Assembly (NCBI GenBank): GCA_002433335.1
Contig: DJHY01000064.1
Location: 1 to 60,667, forward strand
Direction: 5' to 3'
DNA from: Rhodospirillaceae bacterium UBA6608
GTDB taxonomy: Bacteria > Pseudomonadota > Alphaproteobacteria > Rhodospirillales_A > Casp-alpha2
Length of the DNA stretch: 60,667 bases
A model generated the notes under the pieces. It was not told the origin of the DNA and did not search any database. It saw nothing but the letters and a program-made list of their open reading frames with translations. Both the position numbers and the translations under genes were made by a program. Positions 17,142 through 26,371 of the stretch are shown one piece after another; positions within the stretch are counted from its first letter, which is position 1, and each line of letters begins with the position of its first letter.

Positions 17142-18128
17142 TCAGTCGCCTTCTTCGATCCAGTCGTTGATCAGGCGGCGGGAGATTGAGTCGGTACGCG
17201 GCAGGCGCGGTCGGTTGGGGTCCTGCTCGCCGTAGAATTCACCGAATTCGGCCAGCTCGGCCCTGGAGAACCAGCGCGCCTCGCGGATTTCCGTAGGGTC
17301 GACGTTGATGTCCTCGTTCAACGCCTTGGCCCGAAAGCCCAGCATCAGCGAGGCCGGGAACGGCCAGGGCTGCGAGCCGCGATAGGTGACCTCGTGCACC
17401 GCGATGCCCGATTCCTCCAACACCTCGCGGGCGACCGCTTCTTCCAGGCTTTCGCCCGGCTCGACGAATCCGGCCAGGGTCGAATACATCGGCGCGTCCC
17501 ATCGGGTCGACCAGCCGAGCAGGCAGCGATCGATGCCGTCCTCGCCCATGCGGGTGACCAGCATGATGACTGCCGGGTCGGTGCGCGGAAAATGGTGTCG
17601 TCCGCAATCGGGATTGGTGCAGACCTGAACATGGCCGCCGTCGCGGGATTCGGTCGGGCTGCCGCAATCGCTGCAGAATTTCTGCCGCCGGTGCCAATGC
17701 AGCATGCCGCGGGCATAGGCCAGGATCGTCGCCTCGTCGGCGGCCAGGTGCCGTCCGACCTGGCGCAAATCTGCGAATTCGGCCCCGTTGACCAGGGGTT
17801 TGACCTGTTCTTCGTCGTGGTGGGATAGGTCCAGGGCGATATAGGCGCGTTCTTCCCAGACGCCCAGGAAGACCTGCGCCCCGGCCTGGGCCGTGACGGT
17901 CACGGCGGCCTCGCCGGTCAGCCAGCCCGCGCGGGGGGCGTCAGCGGCCTCGCCAGTGGCCGATCCAGTGGCCGATCCCGTGGCCGGTTCGACCAGGCTG
18001 CGGTCGCGCCACACGGGCACGAACCGGGTTTCGGGATGGCCCATCACTTCCGCGATCCAGGCGGCATCGCGCCGCCGCTCGCCGGCGCGGTCCAGCGGAC
18101 CGCCGGTATACATCAATCTTTTTGGCAT
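17142..18128 (-). CDS. nudC: NAD+ diphosphatase / RNA deNADding Nudix hydrolase
   Basis: This enzyme cleaves NADH/NAD+ to NMN and AMP and, in the family, removes NAD caps from RNA. The 328 residues have an N-terminal domain, a zinc ribbon (Cys152, Cys155, Cys170, Cys175) and a Nudix box from Gly220 to Gly241 (GFVEPGESLEE onward). The NADH-pyrophosphatase signature SQPWPFP is at 252-258. A small oddity is the tandem ATGSATGSATG at residues 49-59, coded by a near-perfect 12-base repeat, in a loop of the N-terminal domain. It is divergent from the SRP RNA. Confidence 0.95.
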   Translation of the reverse strand: MPKRLMYTGGPLDRAGERRRDAAWIAEVMGHPETRFVPVWRDRSLVEPATGSATGSATGEAADAPRAGWLTGEAAVTVTAQAGAQVFLGVWEERAYIALDLSHHDEEQVKPLVNGAEFADLRQVGRHLAADEATILAYARGMLHWHRRQKFCSDCGSPTESRDGGHVQVCTNPDCGRHHFPRTDPAVIMLVTRMGEDGIDRCLLGWSTRWDAPMYSTLAGFVEPGESLEEAVAREVLEESGIAVHEVTYRGSQPWPFPASLMLGFRAKALNEDINVDPTEIREARWFSRAELAEFGEFYGEQDPNRPRLPRTDSISRRLINDWIEEGD

Positions 18129-18262
18129 TCGGGGAAATTGGCACAGGCCCGCGGCCTTGGCAACGACGTCGATGAATGCAGCGCAGCGTAAATTTTATTT
18201 GTCTAACGAAGGGTAATTTTATCCCCAGGCGCGGCTGTTGTGGAAACCCCGGCAAGAGTTGC

Positions 18263-18268
18263 TATATT
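18263..18268 (+). promoter_or_regulatory. Putative -10 box of the SRP RNA promoter
   Basis: TATATT ends five bases before the start of the SRP RNA stem, which is the right distance for initiation at the mature 5' end. A -35 element is not convincing. Confidence 0.45.
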
Positions 18269-18272
18269 AAGC

Positions 18273-18371
18273 GCCGGAGACTGGCCCGGACGGGCTTCCT
18301 CGCCAACCCGGTCAGGTCCGGAAGGAAGCAGCCGTAACGAGTTTCGGCCCGGGTCGGTGCCAGTCTCCACC
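18273..18371 (+). ncRNA. ffs: 4.5S signal recognition particle RNA, small bacterial type
   Basis: The RNA binds Ffh to target nascent membrane proteins. The terminal stem is a perfect 9-bp pairing of GGAGACTGG (18276-18284) with CCAGTCTCC (18360-18368). The apical part contains GGTCAGGTCCGGAAGGAAGC, the conserved SRP tetraloop and Ffh-binding asymmetric loop. The length of about 99 bases fits the 4.5S type without an Alu domain. Location directly upstream of dnaX is common in alphaproteobacteria. End points are good to a few bases. Confidence 0.95.
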
Positions 18372-18455
18372 TAATTCGCATGCATCGCGGTGCGCCGGCT
18401 GTGTCGCCGCCGCCGCGCAAAGCCGGGGCACCGGCCCTCCCGCCACGGACGGCCA

Positions 18456-20360
18456 ATGGAAGAAACGGACGCAACTCGGGACACCTCCGCGCCCGCCGGT
18501 TCCGGCGGCGGCGCACCCGACGGCGGATCGCAGCCCCAGGCCTATCAGGTTCTCGCCCGTAAATATCGCCCGACCGATTTCAGCAGCCTGATCGGCCAGG
18601 AAGCGATGGTCCGCACCCTGACCAACGCCATCGCCGCCGGGCGGCTGGCCCATGCCTTCGTGCTGACCGGGGTGCGCGGCGTGGGCAAGACCACGACCGC
18701 GCGGATCATCGCCCGGGCCCTCAACTGCATCGGGCCGGACGGCACCGGCGGGCCCACGGCCGAGCCCTGCGGCGTCTGCGCCAACTGCGTCGCCATCGCC
18801 CAGGACCGCCACGTCGATGTGATGGAAATGGACGCCGCCAGCCGCACCGGCGTCGACGACATCCGCGAAATCATCGACGGCGTGCGCTACCGACCGACCT
18901 CGGCCCGGTTCAAGATCTACATCATCGACGAAGTCCACATGCTGTCGAAGAACGCCTTCAACGCCCTGTTGAAGACGTTGGAAGAACCGCCCGAGCATGT
19001 GAAATTCCTGTTCGCCACCACGGAAATCCGCAAGGTCCCGGTGACGGTGCTGTCGCGCTGTCAGCGGTTCGATCTACGGCGGATCGAGGTCCAGCGCCTG
19101 GCCGATCATTTCAAGGGCATCTGCGCCAAGGAAGGGGCCGAGATTTCCGAATCGGCCCTGCACCTGATCGCCCGCGCCGCCGATGGCTCGGTCCGCGACG
19201 GCCTGTCGATCCTGGATCAGGCCATCGCCATGGCCGAAGGCCAGGTCGGTGAGGATCTGGTCCGCGACATGCTGGGCCTGGCCGACCGCTCGCAGGGCTT
19301 CGATCTGTTGGAAAAGACCCTGCGCGGCGATACGCCGGGCGCGCTTAACCAACTATCGGCGATGTATCAGGACGGCGCCGACCCGGCGGCGGTGCTCAAC
19401 GATCTGTTGGAAATCGTGCACTTCCTGACCCGCGCCAAGCTGGTCCCTGAAACCCTGAACGATCCCGCCGTACCCGAAATCGAACGGGTCCGCGGCAAGG
19501 AGCTGAGCGACGGTCTGGGCATGGGGGCCTTGGCCCGCGCGTGGCAGATGCTGCTCAAGGGCGTGGGCGAGGTGCAACACGCCCCCAACGCCATTCAGGC
19601 GACGGAAATGGTGATCGTCCGGCTGGCCCATGCCGCCAACCTGCCGACCCCGGAAGAAGCCCTGCGCAAGCTAAGCGGCGAGGGGGTGGCTCCGACTGCC
19701 CCGGCGACCGCCGCGCCGTCCGTGCCGCAAGCATCGGCCCCGCAAGCGTCCGCCCCTTCGGCCCCTGCGGTGTCGTCGTCACCTGCGCCGAGTGCGCCCG
19801 CCCCGAGTTCTGCCGCCCCCGCCGCGCCCGTGCCGCAGGCCAGCGCCAACGGCGGGGCCGCCCATGCCATGGCCCAGCCCGACTACGAGCCCGATTACGG
19901 GCCCGAGCCGGATTATCCCCCCGACTATGAGCCGGATTACGGCCCGGCCCCCGATCCGGTACCCGCCGCCGAGGCCGTGCCGGAAATGGGCACGGCGCGC
20001 CCGACCTCGTTCGACGAGGTCGTCGCCCTGGCCGGGCAGATGAAAGAAGTGATCCTGCAATCGAACCTGATTTCCCAGGTTCATCTGGTGACGTTCGAGC
20101 CGGGGCGGATCGAATTCCGCCCGACCGCTGGGGCTTCGGACAGCCTGGCCGGGGATTTAAGCCGCTTCCTCAACGCCGCCACCGGCGAACGCTGGATGGT
20201 CACGGTGTCGAACGAACCGGGACAGGCGACCCTGGCCGAAACCCGCGCCCAGGCCCAGGCCGACGAAAAGGCCGAAGTCCGGGAGCACCCGCTGGTCAAG
20301 GCGGTGATGGAAACTTTCCCCGGGGCCGAGATCAAAGACGTCCGGCATCCGGACGACTGA
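18456..20360 (+). CDS. dnaX: DNA polymerase III subunits tau/gamma
   Basis: This is the clamp-loader ATPase of the replisome. The 634 residues (ATG at 18456; upstream frame would overlap the SRP RNA) have Walker A GVRGVGKT (72-79) and a zinc site between Cys91 and Cys111 (CGVCANC). Walker B IIDEVHM (about 156-162), sensor text LLKTLEEPPE and the SRC motif LSRCQRFDLRR follow. After residue about 400 comes a Pro/Ala/Ser linker, then an acidic tyrosine-rich patch with repeated DYEPDYGP units (about 471-500), then the tau C-terminal domain. No obvious slippery A-run for a gamma frameshift was seen. The N-terminal 28 residues are low-complexity and extra to the family core. Confidence 0.95.
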   Translation: MEETDATRDTSAPAGSGGGAPDGGSQPQAYQVLARKYRPTDFSSLIGQEAMVRTLTNAIAAGRLAHAFVLTGVRGVGKTTTARIIARALNCIGPDGTGGPTAEPCGVCANCVAIAQDRHVDVMEMDAASRTGVDDIREIIDGVRYRPTSARFKIYIIDEVHMLSKNAFNALLKTLEEPPEHVKFLFATTEIRKVPVTVLSRCQRFDLRRIEVQRLADHFKGICAKEGAEISESALHLIARAADGSVRDGLSILDQAIAMAEGQVGEDLVRDMLGLADRSQGFDLLEKTLRGDTPGALNQLSAMYQDGADPAAVLNDLLEIVHFLTRAKLVPETLNDPAVPEIERVRGKELSDGLGMGALARAWQMLLKGVGEVQHAPNAIQATEMVIVRLAHAANLPTPEEALRKLSGEGVAPTAPATAAPSVPQASAPQASAPSAPAVSSSPAPSAPAPSSAAPAAPVPQASANGGAAHAMAQPDYEPDYGPEPDYPPDYEPDYGPAPDPVPAAEAVPEMGTARPTSFDEVVALAGQMKEVILQSNLISQVHLVTFEPGRIEFRPTAGASDSLAGDLSRFLNAATGERWMVTVSNEPGQATLAETRAQAQADEKAEVREHPLVKAVMETFPGAEIKDVRHPDD

Positions 20361-20380
20361 GCGTCCGCCCCGCCGTCCCT

Positions 20381-21226
20381 TTAGTCCATCAGGAATTTGT
20401 TGCCGCAGGCTTCGCCCCAGGCCTCGATGAATTGTTTGAGGTGCGGGCGTTGCTCGCCTTCGGCCTCGATCAGCGAGATCACGTCGGCCAAGGCGCGGTT
20501 CAGGGCCTCGGTCGTCAGCACGCCGCGATGGTGCTGCCAGCGTAGATAGACCAGATAGGTGTTCAGCACGTCGGTCTCGCAATAGTCGCGGATTTCGGCG
20601 ACGCGCCCGTCGTCGAACATCGACGAGACCTTGGACCCATCGACGCCGAATTTACCGGGCAGACCCAGGATCGAGCAGACCTCATTCAGCTTGATCCGCG
20701 CCGACGCGCCGAAATCGGACAGGGCCTCGATCAGGTCGCAATGCCAATCGGTGGCGTAGCGGGCGGTATAGTTCTCCCACTTGTTGGACGTATCGTGCAG
20801 CAACGGGGCCTGCACCCCATGGGCCATGGCCCGGTACTTCAGAACCGGCAGGTCGAAGCCCCGCCCGTTGAAGCTGACCAAACGCGGGCGCAGGCGCTCG
20901 AAATAGCCGAAGAACCCCTGCAGCAATTTCTTTTCGCCGAAATTGGCCTCGCCGCCCGAGCGCAGTTCCTTCAGGTGATAAATCTCGCCGCCGTTGCCGG
21001 GGCCGGGCACATGTTCGATCTCGGCTTCGAGGAAGCTGATCGCGACCACGCGGTGAAACGGCTGACGGTGGAAATCGTTGCGCCCGTCCGTGACCTCCAG
21101 GTGATAGCGCGACAGTTCTTCGCGCCGGGCCTGGATGTCGGGATCGTCGAAGCCCGTCAGCGCCGGAACGGCGTCGGTGTCGGGCACGGTTTCGATGTCG
21201 AAAACGAAGAGGTTTCTATGCTGCAT
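20381..21226 (-). CDS. PolB-like 3'-5' exonuclease (DEDDy fold)
   Basis: This is a predicted single-strand 3'-5' DNA exonuclease without a polymerase domain. The 281 residues show Exo I FDIETVPD (Asp10, Glu12), Exo II SFNGRGFDLPVL, and Exo III with a Tyr-x-x-x-Asp pattern in YCETDVLNTYL. This is the family described as 'predicted 3'-5' exonuclease related to the PolB exonuclease domain'. The start at 21226 was chosen since the next upstream ATG lies antisense to ybaB. It is convergent with dnaX and divergent from ybaB-recR, a repair-rich setting; its biological role is not established. Confidence 0.85.
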   Translation of the reverse strand: MQHRNLFVFDIETVPDTDAVPALTGFDDPDIQARREELSRYHLEVTDGRNDFHRQPFHRVVAISFLEAEIEHVPGPGNGGEIYHLKELRSGGEANFGEKKLLQGFFGYFERLRPRLVSFNGRGFDLPVLKYRAMAHGVQAPLLHDTSNKWENYTARYATDWHCDLIEALSDFGASARIKLNEVCSILGLPGKFGVDGSKVSSMFDDGRVAEIRDYCETDVLNTYLVYLRWQHHRGVLTTEALNRALADVISLIEAEGEQRPHLKQFIEAWGEACGNKFLMD

Positions 21227-21284
21227 GCCTGTTGTTATACACTCCCCCAAACCCTTCGGCACCTTTGGAGAGCGGACGCAGCCC

Positions 21285-21614
21285 ATGAAAAACCTCGGCA
21301 AGATGATGCAGCAGGCCCAGCAGATCCAGGCCAAGATGGCCCAGATGCAGGAAGACCTGGCGCAATTGGAGGTCACGGGCGCATCGGGTGCGGGCATGGT
21401 TCAGGTCACCTTGAACGGCAAGGGCGAGGCCCGGGGCGTGAAGATCGACCCGTCGCTGTTGTCCGGCGCCGACACCGACGTCGAGGTTCTGGAAGACCTG
21501 GTGACCGCCGCGATCAACGACGCCAAGGCCAAGGCAGACCAGGAAATGCAATCCCGCATGCAGGACATGACCGGGGGCCTGGTTCTGCCCGCCGGTTTCA
21601 AGCTGCCGTTCTGA
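21285..21614 (+). CDS. ybaB: YbaB/EbfC family nucleoid-associated protein
   Basis: This is a small DNA-binding protein that forms tweezer-like dimers. The 109 residues begin MKNLGKMMQQAQQIQAKMAQ, the family's coiled-coil helix. A central beta region (GMVQVTLNGKGEARGVKIDP) and the C-terminal GGLVLPAGFKLPF follow. GGAG lies about 15 bases upstream of the ATG. It precedes recR by 31 bases, the standard dnaX-ybaB-recR order, here interrupted only by the antisense exonuclease gene. Confidence 0.95.
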   Translation: MKNLGKMMQQAQQIQAKMAQMQEDLAQLEVTGASGAGMVQVTLNGKGEARGVKIDPSLLSGADTDVEVLEDLVTAAINDAKAKADQEMQSRMQDMTGGLVLPAGFKLPF

Positions 21615-21645
21615 TCCGCCGGTCGCGCCGGGAAAATAACGGGGC

Positions 21646-22248
21646 ATGGTCACGTCCGACATCGATCGCCTGATCACGCTGCTGGCCAAGCTGCCGGGCC
21701 TGGGGCCGCGTTCGGCCCGGCGCGCGGTGCTGCACCTGATGAAGCGCACCGACAGCCTGATGGTGCCCCTGGCCCGCGCCCTGGATGCGGCGGCGGAAAA
21801 CATCAAGACCTGTTCCGTCTGCGGCAACCTGGATACCCGCGATCCCTGCCAGATTTGTTCCGACACCCGGCGCGACGGCGCGCAGATTTGCGTGGTCGAG
21901 GACGTCGCCGACCTATGGGCGCTGGAACGCACGGCGGGGTTCAAGGGCCATTACCACGTGCTGGGCGGGACCCTGTCGGCGCTGGACGGCATCACGCCCG
22001 AGGACCTGCGCATCCCGCAGCTCTGCGCCCGCATCGTTCAGGGCGGGGTGAGTGAGGTGATTCTGGCGACCAACGCCACGGTCGACGGCCAAACCACGGC
22101 CCATTACATCGCCGACCGCATCAACGGCCTGGGCAAGGACGTGACCGTTTCCGGCCTGGCCCATGGGGTGCCGGTGGGCGGAGAACTGGATTACCTGGAC
22201 GACGGCACCCTGACCGCCGCGATGAAGGCCCGGCGGCCGATTTCCTGA
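21646..22248 (+). CDS. recR: Recombination mediator RecR
   Basis: RecR acts with RecO/RecF to load RecA at gaps. The 200 residues include the helix-hairpin-helix ([14 protein letters not shown], about 13-26) and a C4 zinc site (Cys56, Cys59, Cys68, Cys71). A Toprim domain starts at [10 protein letters not shown] (Glu85), followed by the Walker B-like end. The length equals the family norm. It is co-directional with ybaB and convergent with rmuC. Confidence 0.97.
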   Translation: MVTSDIDRLITLLAKLPGLGPRSARRAVLHLMKRTDSLMVPLARALDAAAENIKTCSVCGNLDTRDPCQICSDTRRDGAQICVVEDVADLWALERTAGFKGHYHVLGGTLSALDGITPEDLRIPQLCARIVQGGVSEVILATNATVDGQTTAHYIADRINGLGKDVTVSGLAHGVPVGGELDYLDDGTLTAAMKARRPIS

Positions 22249-22264
22249 GTGAACGCGTAGAGGC

Positions 22265-23386
22265 TCAGTCGTCCCGGCCCATCAGCCGCAGGTTCGGCTG
22301 CGCCTGCGCCGGGGCCAGATCTTCTGCCGGGGTTTCGTCGGCGAGTTGCAGGTCTTCGATCTTGTCGCCGCGCTTGGTGATCTTGTCGGTCGAAATGCGG
22401 ATGTCGCGGATGTCCTTGGTTGCCTGATCGAAGTGGCTTTGCAGCTTGCCGACCCGGTCGTCGAGCCTGCCGACGTCTTCCATCATCTTCTGCACTTCGG
22501 CCTGGATCACGTGGGCCTGTTCGCGCATCCGGGAATCCTTCAGGATCGCGCGCACGGTGTTGAGCGTCGCCATCAGCGTCGTCGGCGAGACGATCCAGAC
22601 CCGGCGACGGAAGCTTTCCTCGACCACGTTGATGAAATTGGCGTGCAGTTCCGCGTAGACCGCTTCCGACGGCAGGAACATCAGCGCCGATTCCGCCGTT
22701 TCGCCGGGGACGATGTATTTCTCGGAGATCGCGACCACATGGGTCTTCACATCCTGGGCGAAGCGCCGCCCCGCCTGCACCTTGGCGGCTTCGTCGCGGG
22801 CCTCGCGCAGGGCCTGATAGCTTTCCAACGGGAACTTGGCGTCGATCACGATCGAGCCCGGCGGGTTCGGCAGCTTCAACAGACAATCCGCGCGCTTGCC
22901 GTTCGACAGGCCGACCTGGAAAGCATAGGCCGAGGGCGGCAGGGTCGCGGTGACCAGATCATTCAGCTGAATTTCGCCGAACGCGCCCCGCGCCTGTTTG
23001 TTGGACAAGATATCCTGCAGCCCGACCATCTGTTGCGACAGGTCGGTCAGGTTCTTTTGCGCGCTGTCGATCACGGCCAGCCGTTCATACAGGGTCTTCA
23101 GCGATTGGCCCGTGCGCTCGGACTGTTGATGCAGGCTGTCGCCCAGGCGCTTGCCCAGGCCGTCCAGTCGGTCGTTCATGGTGACCTGCGATTGCTGCAA
23201 CGCGCCCGCGATCTCGGACTGCCGTTGGCTAAGGCTGTCGGCCATCTGGGCGATGCGGATCATCTGTTCGTGGTTTTCCCGGCGCAGGCGCGCGGTCATC
23301 ACCCAGACGGCGGCGATCAGCCCGGCCAACAATGCCAGCCCGATCCCCAGCACCAGTCCCGTGTTGTCCAGAATGGTCACATCCAT
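22265..23386 (-). CDS. rmuC: DNA recombination protein RmuC
   Basis: This is a nuclease-like protein, anchored in the membrane, that limits inverted-repeat recombination. The 373 residues have an N-terminal membrane helix (about 9-29), a coiled-coil region (about 35-130, rich in Gln/Leu/Ser) and the RmuC domain (about 140-340). The domain contains GAFGEIQLNDLV, DAKFPLESYQAL and the late SPTTLMATLNTVR. The C-terminal tail is short. It stands alone between convergent recR and the divergent DUF4139 gene. Confidence 0.93.
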   Translation of the reverse strand: MDVTILDNTGLVLGIGLALLAGLIAAVWVMTARLRRENHEQMIRIAQMADSLSQRQSEIAGALQQSQVTMNDRLDGLGKRLGDSLHQQSERTGQSLKTLYERLAVIDSAQKNLTDLSQQMVGLQDILSNKQARGAFGEIQLNDLVTATLPPSAYAFQVGLSNGKRADCLLKLPNPPGSIVIDAKFPLESYQALREARDEAAKVQAGRRFAQDVKTHVVAISEKYIVPGETAESALMFLPSEAVYAELHANFINVVEESFRRRVWIVSPTTLMATLNTVRAILKDSRMREQAHVIQAEVQKMMEDVGRLDDRVGKLQSHFDQATKDIRDIRISTDKITKRGDKIEDLQLADETPAEDLAPAQAQPNLRLMGRDD

Positions 23387-23506
23387 GACGTAGGGTTGCC
23401 TTGTTTCGTGTGGAAATAGGGGTCAAGCTTGCCGCAATCGCGGCATGAAAACAAATAGTGAACTTTTTGCCGCGTCACGTCCGACGTAAAGCCTAAGGAG
23501 ACTGCC

Positions 23507-24964
23507 ATGTCCCGCGCCACCCGCCTTTCCGCCGTTTTTACCGCCGCCGTGCTGAGCCTGCCGGTCGTGGTCCAGCCGATTCGCGCCGAGGCGCAAGTCC
23601 CGGCCCCGGTCGCCGCTGCCGCCGATCCGGCCCAGGAGCGGGTCGTGACCGTGTTTTCGGGCGGCTTCGGGCAGGTCTGGGAACGGCGCGCCATACCGCC
23701 GATGACCGGGCCGCGCGATCTGGCGCTGGACGGGATCAGCCGCCTGGCCCTGCCGGAAAGCCTGCGCATCGCCGGGGACGGCGGGCCGTTGACCGTGCGC
23801 GCGGTCTCACTGTCGCGCAATCTGCTGTCCTATCACACGTTGTTGGAACGGTTCCTGGGGCGCGAAATCGGCGTTGTCAAAGTCCACCCGACCACGGGGG
23901 AGGAGCGGGTTGAAAAGGCGACCGTGCTGTCGGTCGCGGGCGGCGTGGTCTTGCGCATCGGTGAGCGGATCGAAACCGGCATGCCGGGCCGTCTGGTTTT
24001 TCCGAACGACCTGGGCGATTTGGCGGCGCGGCCGCGCCTGACCGCGACGATCGCCGCCGGATCGGCGGTCAAAGGCCTGACCTTGACCTATCTGTCCGAC
24101 GGCTTGGGCTGGTCGGCGGATTACGCCGCGACCCTCAGCCCCGACGGTAAGACCATGACCTTGACGGGATGGGCCTCGGTCTCCAACGACACCGGGGTCG
24201 ATCTGGACGCCGGGCGTCTGCGCCTGGTGGCGGGCCAGGTCAATCGCGTCGGCGCGGCGCAGCCGATGGCCAAGGCACCACGCCTGATGGCCGCGGAATC
24301 GCGCGGGGCGGCGGCCGATATGGCGACGGCCCTGCCGGCCCGGGCCGAGGTCGGAAACCTGCATGTCTATACCCTGGCGGGCGGGGTGACCCTGGCCACC
24401 GGTGAACGCAAACAGGTCGCCCTGCTGGGCCCGGTCGAGGTGCCGGTGTCCGAGCGCCTGAGCCTTCAGGGGCATCCCCTGGTGTTCGGCGTGCAGCGCG
24501 GAGAGACCGCCCCCGAACAGGCGCAGCGCCGCCTGACCTTCGTCAACAAATCCCTGGTACCGGGCGGGCTGCCGCTGCCGGCGGGCGCGCTTCGGGTCTA
24601 TCGCCCCGATGCTGACGGTGTGCCGCTTTATGCCGGGGCTGACCAATTGGGCGATACGCCCGATGGCGAGACCGCCGACATTTCCCTCGGCCGCGCCTTC
24701 GACGTGACGATGCGCCGCGAACAGACCTCGTTCAAACGCCTGGACGCCCAGGGCCGGAGCGTCGAGGCGGCGTTCAAGCTGACCTTCCGCAACGGCCGGG
24801 ACGAAGCCGCGACCCTGCGCCTGGATGAAAACCTGCCGGGTGACTGGACCATCGTCGCCAAGTCGCAGGACTTCGCCCGCGCCGCCGGACAGGCCCGGTT
24901 TACGGTCAAGGTTCCGGCCAAGGGCGAGACGGTCGTGACCTATACGGTTCGGGTGCTGCGTTAA
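23507..24964 (+). CDS. Secreted DUF4139 domain protein
   Basis: This is a predicted periplasmic protein of unknown function. The 485 residues start with a signal peptide (about 1-30, ending near IRAEA). Text typical of the DUF4139 family follows: LTLTYLSDGLGWSADYAATL, LTGWASVSNDTGVDLDAG and, near the C-terminus, FKLTFRNGRDEAATLRLDE. It has no catalytic motif that I can point to and is beta-rich. CTAAGGAG is a strong ribosome-binding site. It is a single gene, convergent with the nucleoside transporter. Confidence 0.85.
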   Translation: MSRATRLSAVFTAAVLSLPVVVQPIRAEAQVPAPVAAAADPAQERVVTVFSGGFGQVWERRAIPPMTGPRDLALDGISRLALPESLRIAGDGGPLTVRAVSLSRNLLSYHTLLERFLGREIGVVKVHPTTGEERVEKATVLSVAGGVVLRIGERIETGMPGRLVFPNDLGDLAARPRLTATIAAGSAVKGLTLTYLSDGLGWSADYAATLSPDGKTMTLTGWASVSNDTGVDLDAGRLRLVAGQVNRVGAAQPMAKAPRLMAAESRGAAADMATALPARAEVGNLHVYTLAGGVTLATGERKQVALLGPVEVPVSERLSLQGHPLVFGVQRGETAPEQAQRRLTFVNKSLVPGGLPLPAGALRVYRPDADGVPLYAGADQLGDTPDGETADISLGRAFDVTMRREQTSFKRLDAQGRSVEAAFKLTFRNGRDEAATLRLDENLPGDWTIVAKSQDFARAAGQARFTVKVPAKGETVVTYTVRVLR

Positions 24965-24970
24965 CCGGGC

Positions 24971-26230
24971 CTAACCGAGTATCCCAACCATCGCCCCGGT
25001 CAGGCAGGTCGACAGCGTGCCCGAGATCATGGTCATCGGGGCCAGGGTTACGATTTCGGACCTGCGTTCGGGGGCCATGGCGACCAGCCCGCCGATCATG
25101 ATCCCGAGCGAGCCGAAATTGGCGAAGCCCGACATGGCGTAGGCCATGATCATGCGCGAACGGTCGGACAGGGCCTCCGGCGCGAGTTTGGCCATGTCCA
25201 GATAGGCCAGGAATTCGTTCAACACCGTCTTCACGCCCATCAGCGCCCCGGCCTGGGCGGCTTCGGTCCAGGGCACACCCATCAGCCAGACCACCGGCGC
25301 CATGACCCAGCCGAGCAGGCGTTGCAGGGTCAGGGGTGCCTCCGCGACGTCGGGGATCAGGCCCAGCCCGGCATTGACCAGACTGACCAGGGCGACCAGC
25401 ACGATGATCATCGCCGTGATATTGATCAGCAACTGCACGCCGTCACCGGTGCCGCGGGTGATGGCCTCCATCGCGCCATGATCGGGCGAGGGGTCCAGCG
25501 TCACGGCGGCGGTGACCATCGCATCGTCGGCGGGCACGATCAGGCGCGAGATGATCACGGCGGCGCAGGCGTTCATCAGGGACGCGGTCAGCAGGTGCCC
25601 GGCGGCGTCGGGCAGGATGTCTTTCAGGATCGTCGCGTAAAGGACCAGCACGGTCCCGGCGATGGTCGCCATGCCGACGGTCATGACCAGGAACAGGTCC
25701 GCCGCCGCCATGCGTCGCAGATAGGGGCGGATCAACACCGGGGCCTCGACCATGCCGACGAACACGTTTGCGGCCGAGGCCACGCCCGCCGCCCCGCTCA
25801 GCCCCAGGGTGCGGTTCAACGCCCAGGCAAAGGCCCGGACCACGGCGGGCAGGATGCGCCAGTAAAACAGCAAGGCCGACAAGGCGCTGATCACCAGCAC
25901 CAGGGGCAGGGCCTGAAACGCCAGCACGAAGCTGGCCCCGGGGTAGGATTCCTGAAACGGCAGGTCGCCGCCGCCGATATAGCCGAACACAACCTTGGTC
26001 CCGGCCAGGGTCGCGTCATGCAGGACCAGCACCAGACGGTTGATGGCAAGGAACAGCGCCTTGGCGGGCGGAAAGTTCAACAGCACCAAGGCGACCGCCG
26101 CCTGCAGGGCGAGGCCCGCCAATACGATGCGCAAGGGAAAGCGGCGGCGGAATCCCCCCTGCCACAAACCCCCGATGATCCAGGCCAAGCCGACGAAGGC
26201 AGCCAGGCCGATAGCGCTTTGTCCTGTCAT
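24971..26230 (-). CDS. Concentrative nucleoside transporter (NupC/CNT family)
   Basis: This is an inner-membrane cation-coupled nucleoside importer. The 419 residues have an N-terminal three-helix part, the nucleoside-binding gate domain and a C-terminal CNT domain. Recognisable text includes NVFVGMVEAPVLIRPYL, VMTVGMATIAGTVLVLYA, GVKTVLNEFLAYL and YAMSGFANFGSLGIMIGG, all close to NupC signatures. The start at 26230 (MTGQSAIGL) was chosen from family length; an in-frame ATG at 26326 is antisense to the def promoter region. Confidence 0.93.
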   Translation of the reverse strand: MTGQSAIGLAAFVGLAWIIGGLWQGGFRRRFPLRIVLAGLALQAAVALVLLNFPPAKALFLAINRLVLVLHDATLAGTKVVFGYIGGGDLPFQESYPGASFVLAFQALPLVLVISALSALLFYWRILPAVVRAFAWALNRTLGLSGAAGVASAANVFVGMVEAPVLIRPYLRRMAAADLFLVMTVGMATIAGTVLVLYATILKDILPDAAGHLLTASLMNACAAVIISRLIVPADDAMVTAAVTLDPSPDHGAMEAITRGTGDGVQLLINITAMIIVLVALVSLVNAGLGLIPDVAEAPLTLQRLLGWVMAPVVWLMGVPWTEAAQAGALMGVKTVLNEFLAYLDMAKLAPEALSDRSRMIMAYAMSGFANFGSLGIMIGGLVAMAPERRSEIVTLAPMTMISGTLSTCLTGAMVGILG

Positions 26231-26289
26231 TGTGTGCAACTTTAGTCCGGGGCGCTCGCCCGGCAAAGGCGAAAGAAGCGCGCAAAACC

Positions 26290-26318
26290 TTGACCATCGG
26301 GGCGCCAGGCCATATCTG
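26290..26318 (+). promoter_or_regulatory. Putative promoter of def-fmt
   Basis: TTGACC (26290-26295), a 17-base spacer and TATCTG (26313-26318) lie 54 bases before the def ATG. The -35 matches 5 of 6 and the -10 matches 3 of 6. Confidence 0.4.
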
Positions 26319-26371
26319 GGGGGCAATGACTGTCACATTTGGTTTTGTGTCGCCTGAAGGTTCTATCGCGT

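Noticed and set aside
18456..20360. Programmed frameshift in dnaX for a gamma product
   Set aside because: I saw no A-rich slippery heptamer followed by a hairpin; both forms cannot be supported from sequence.
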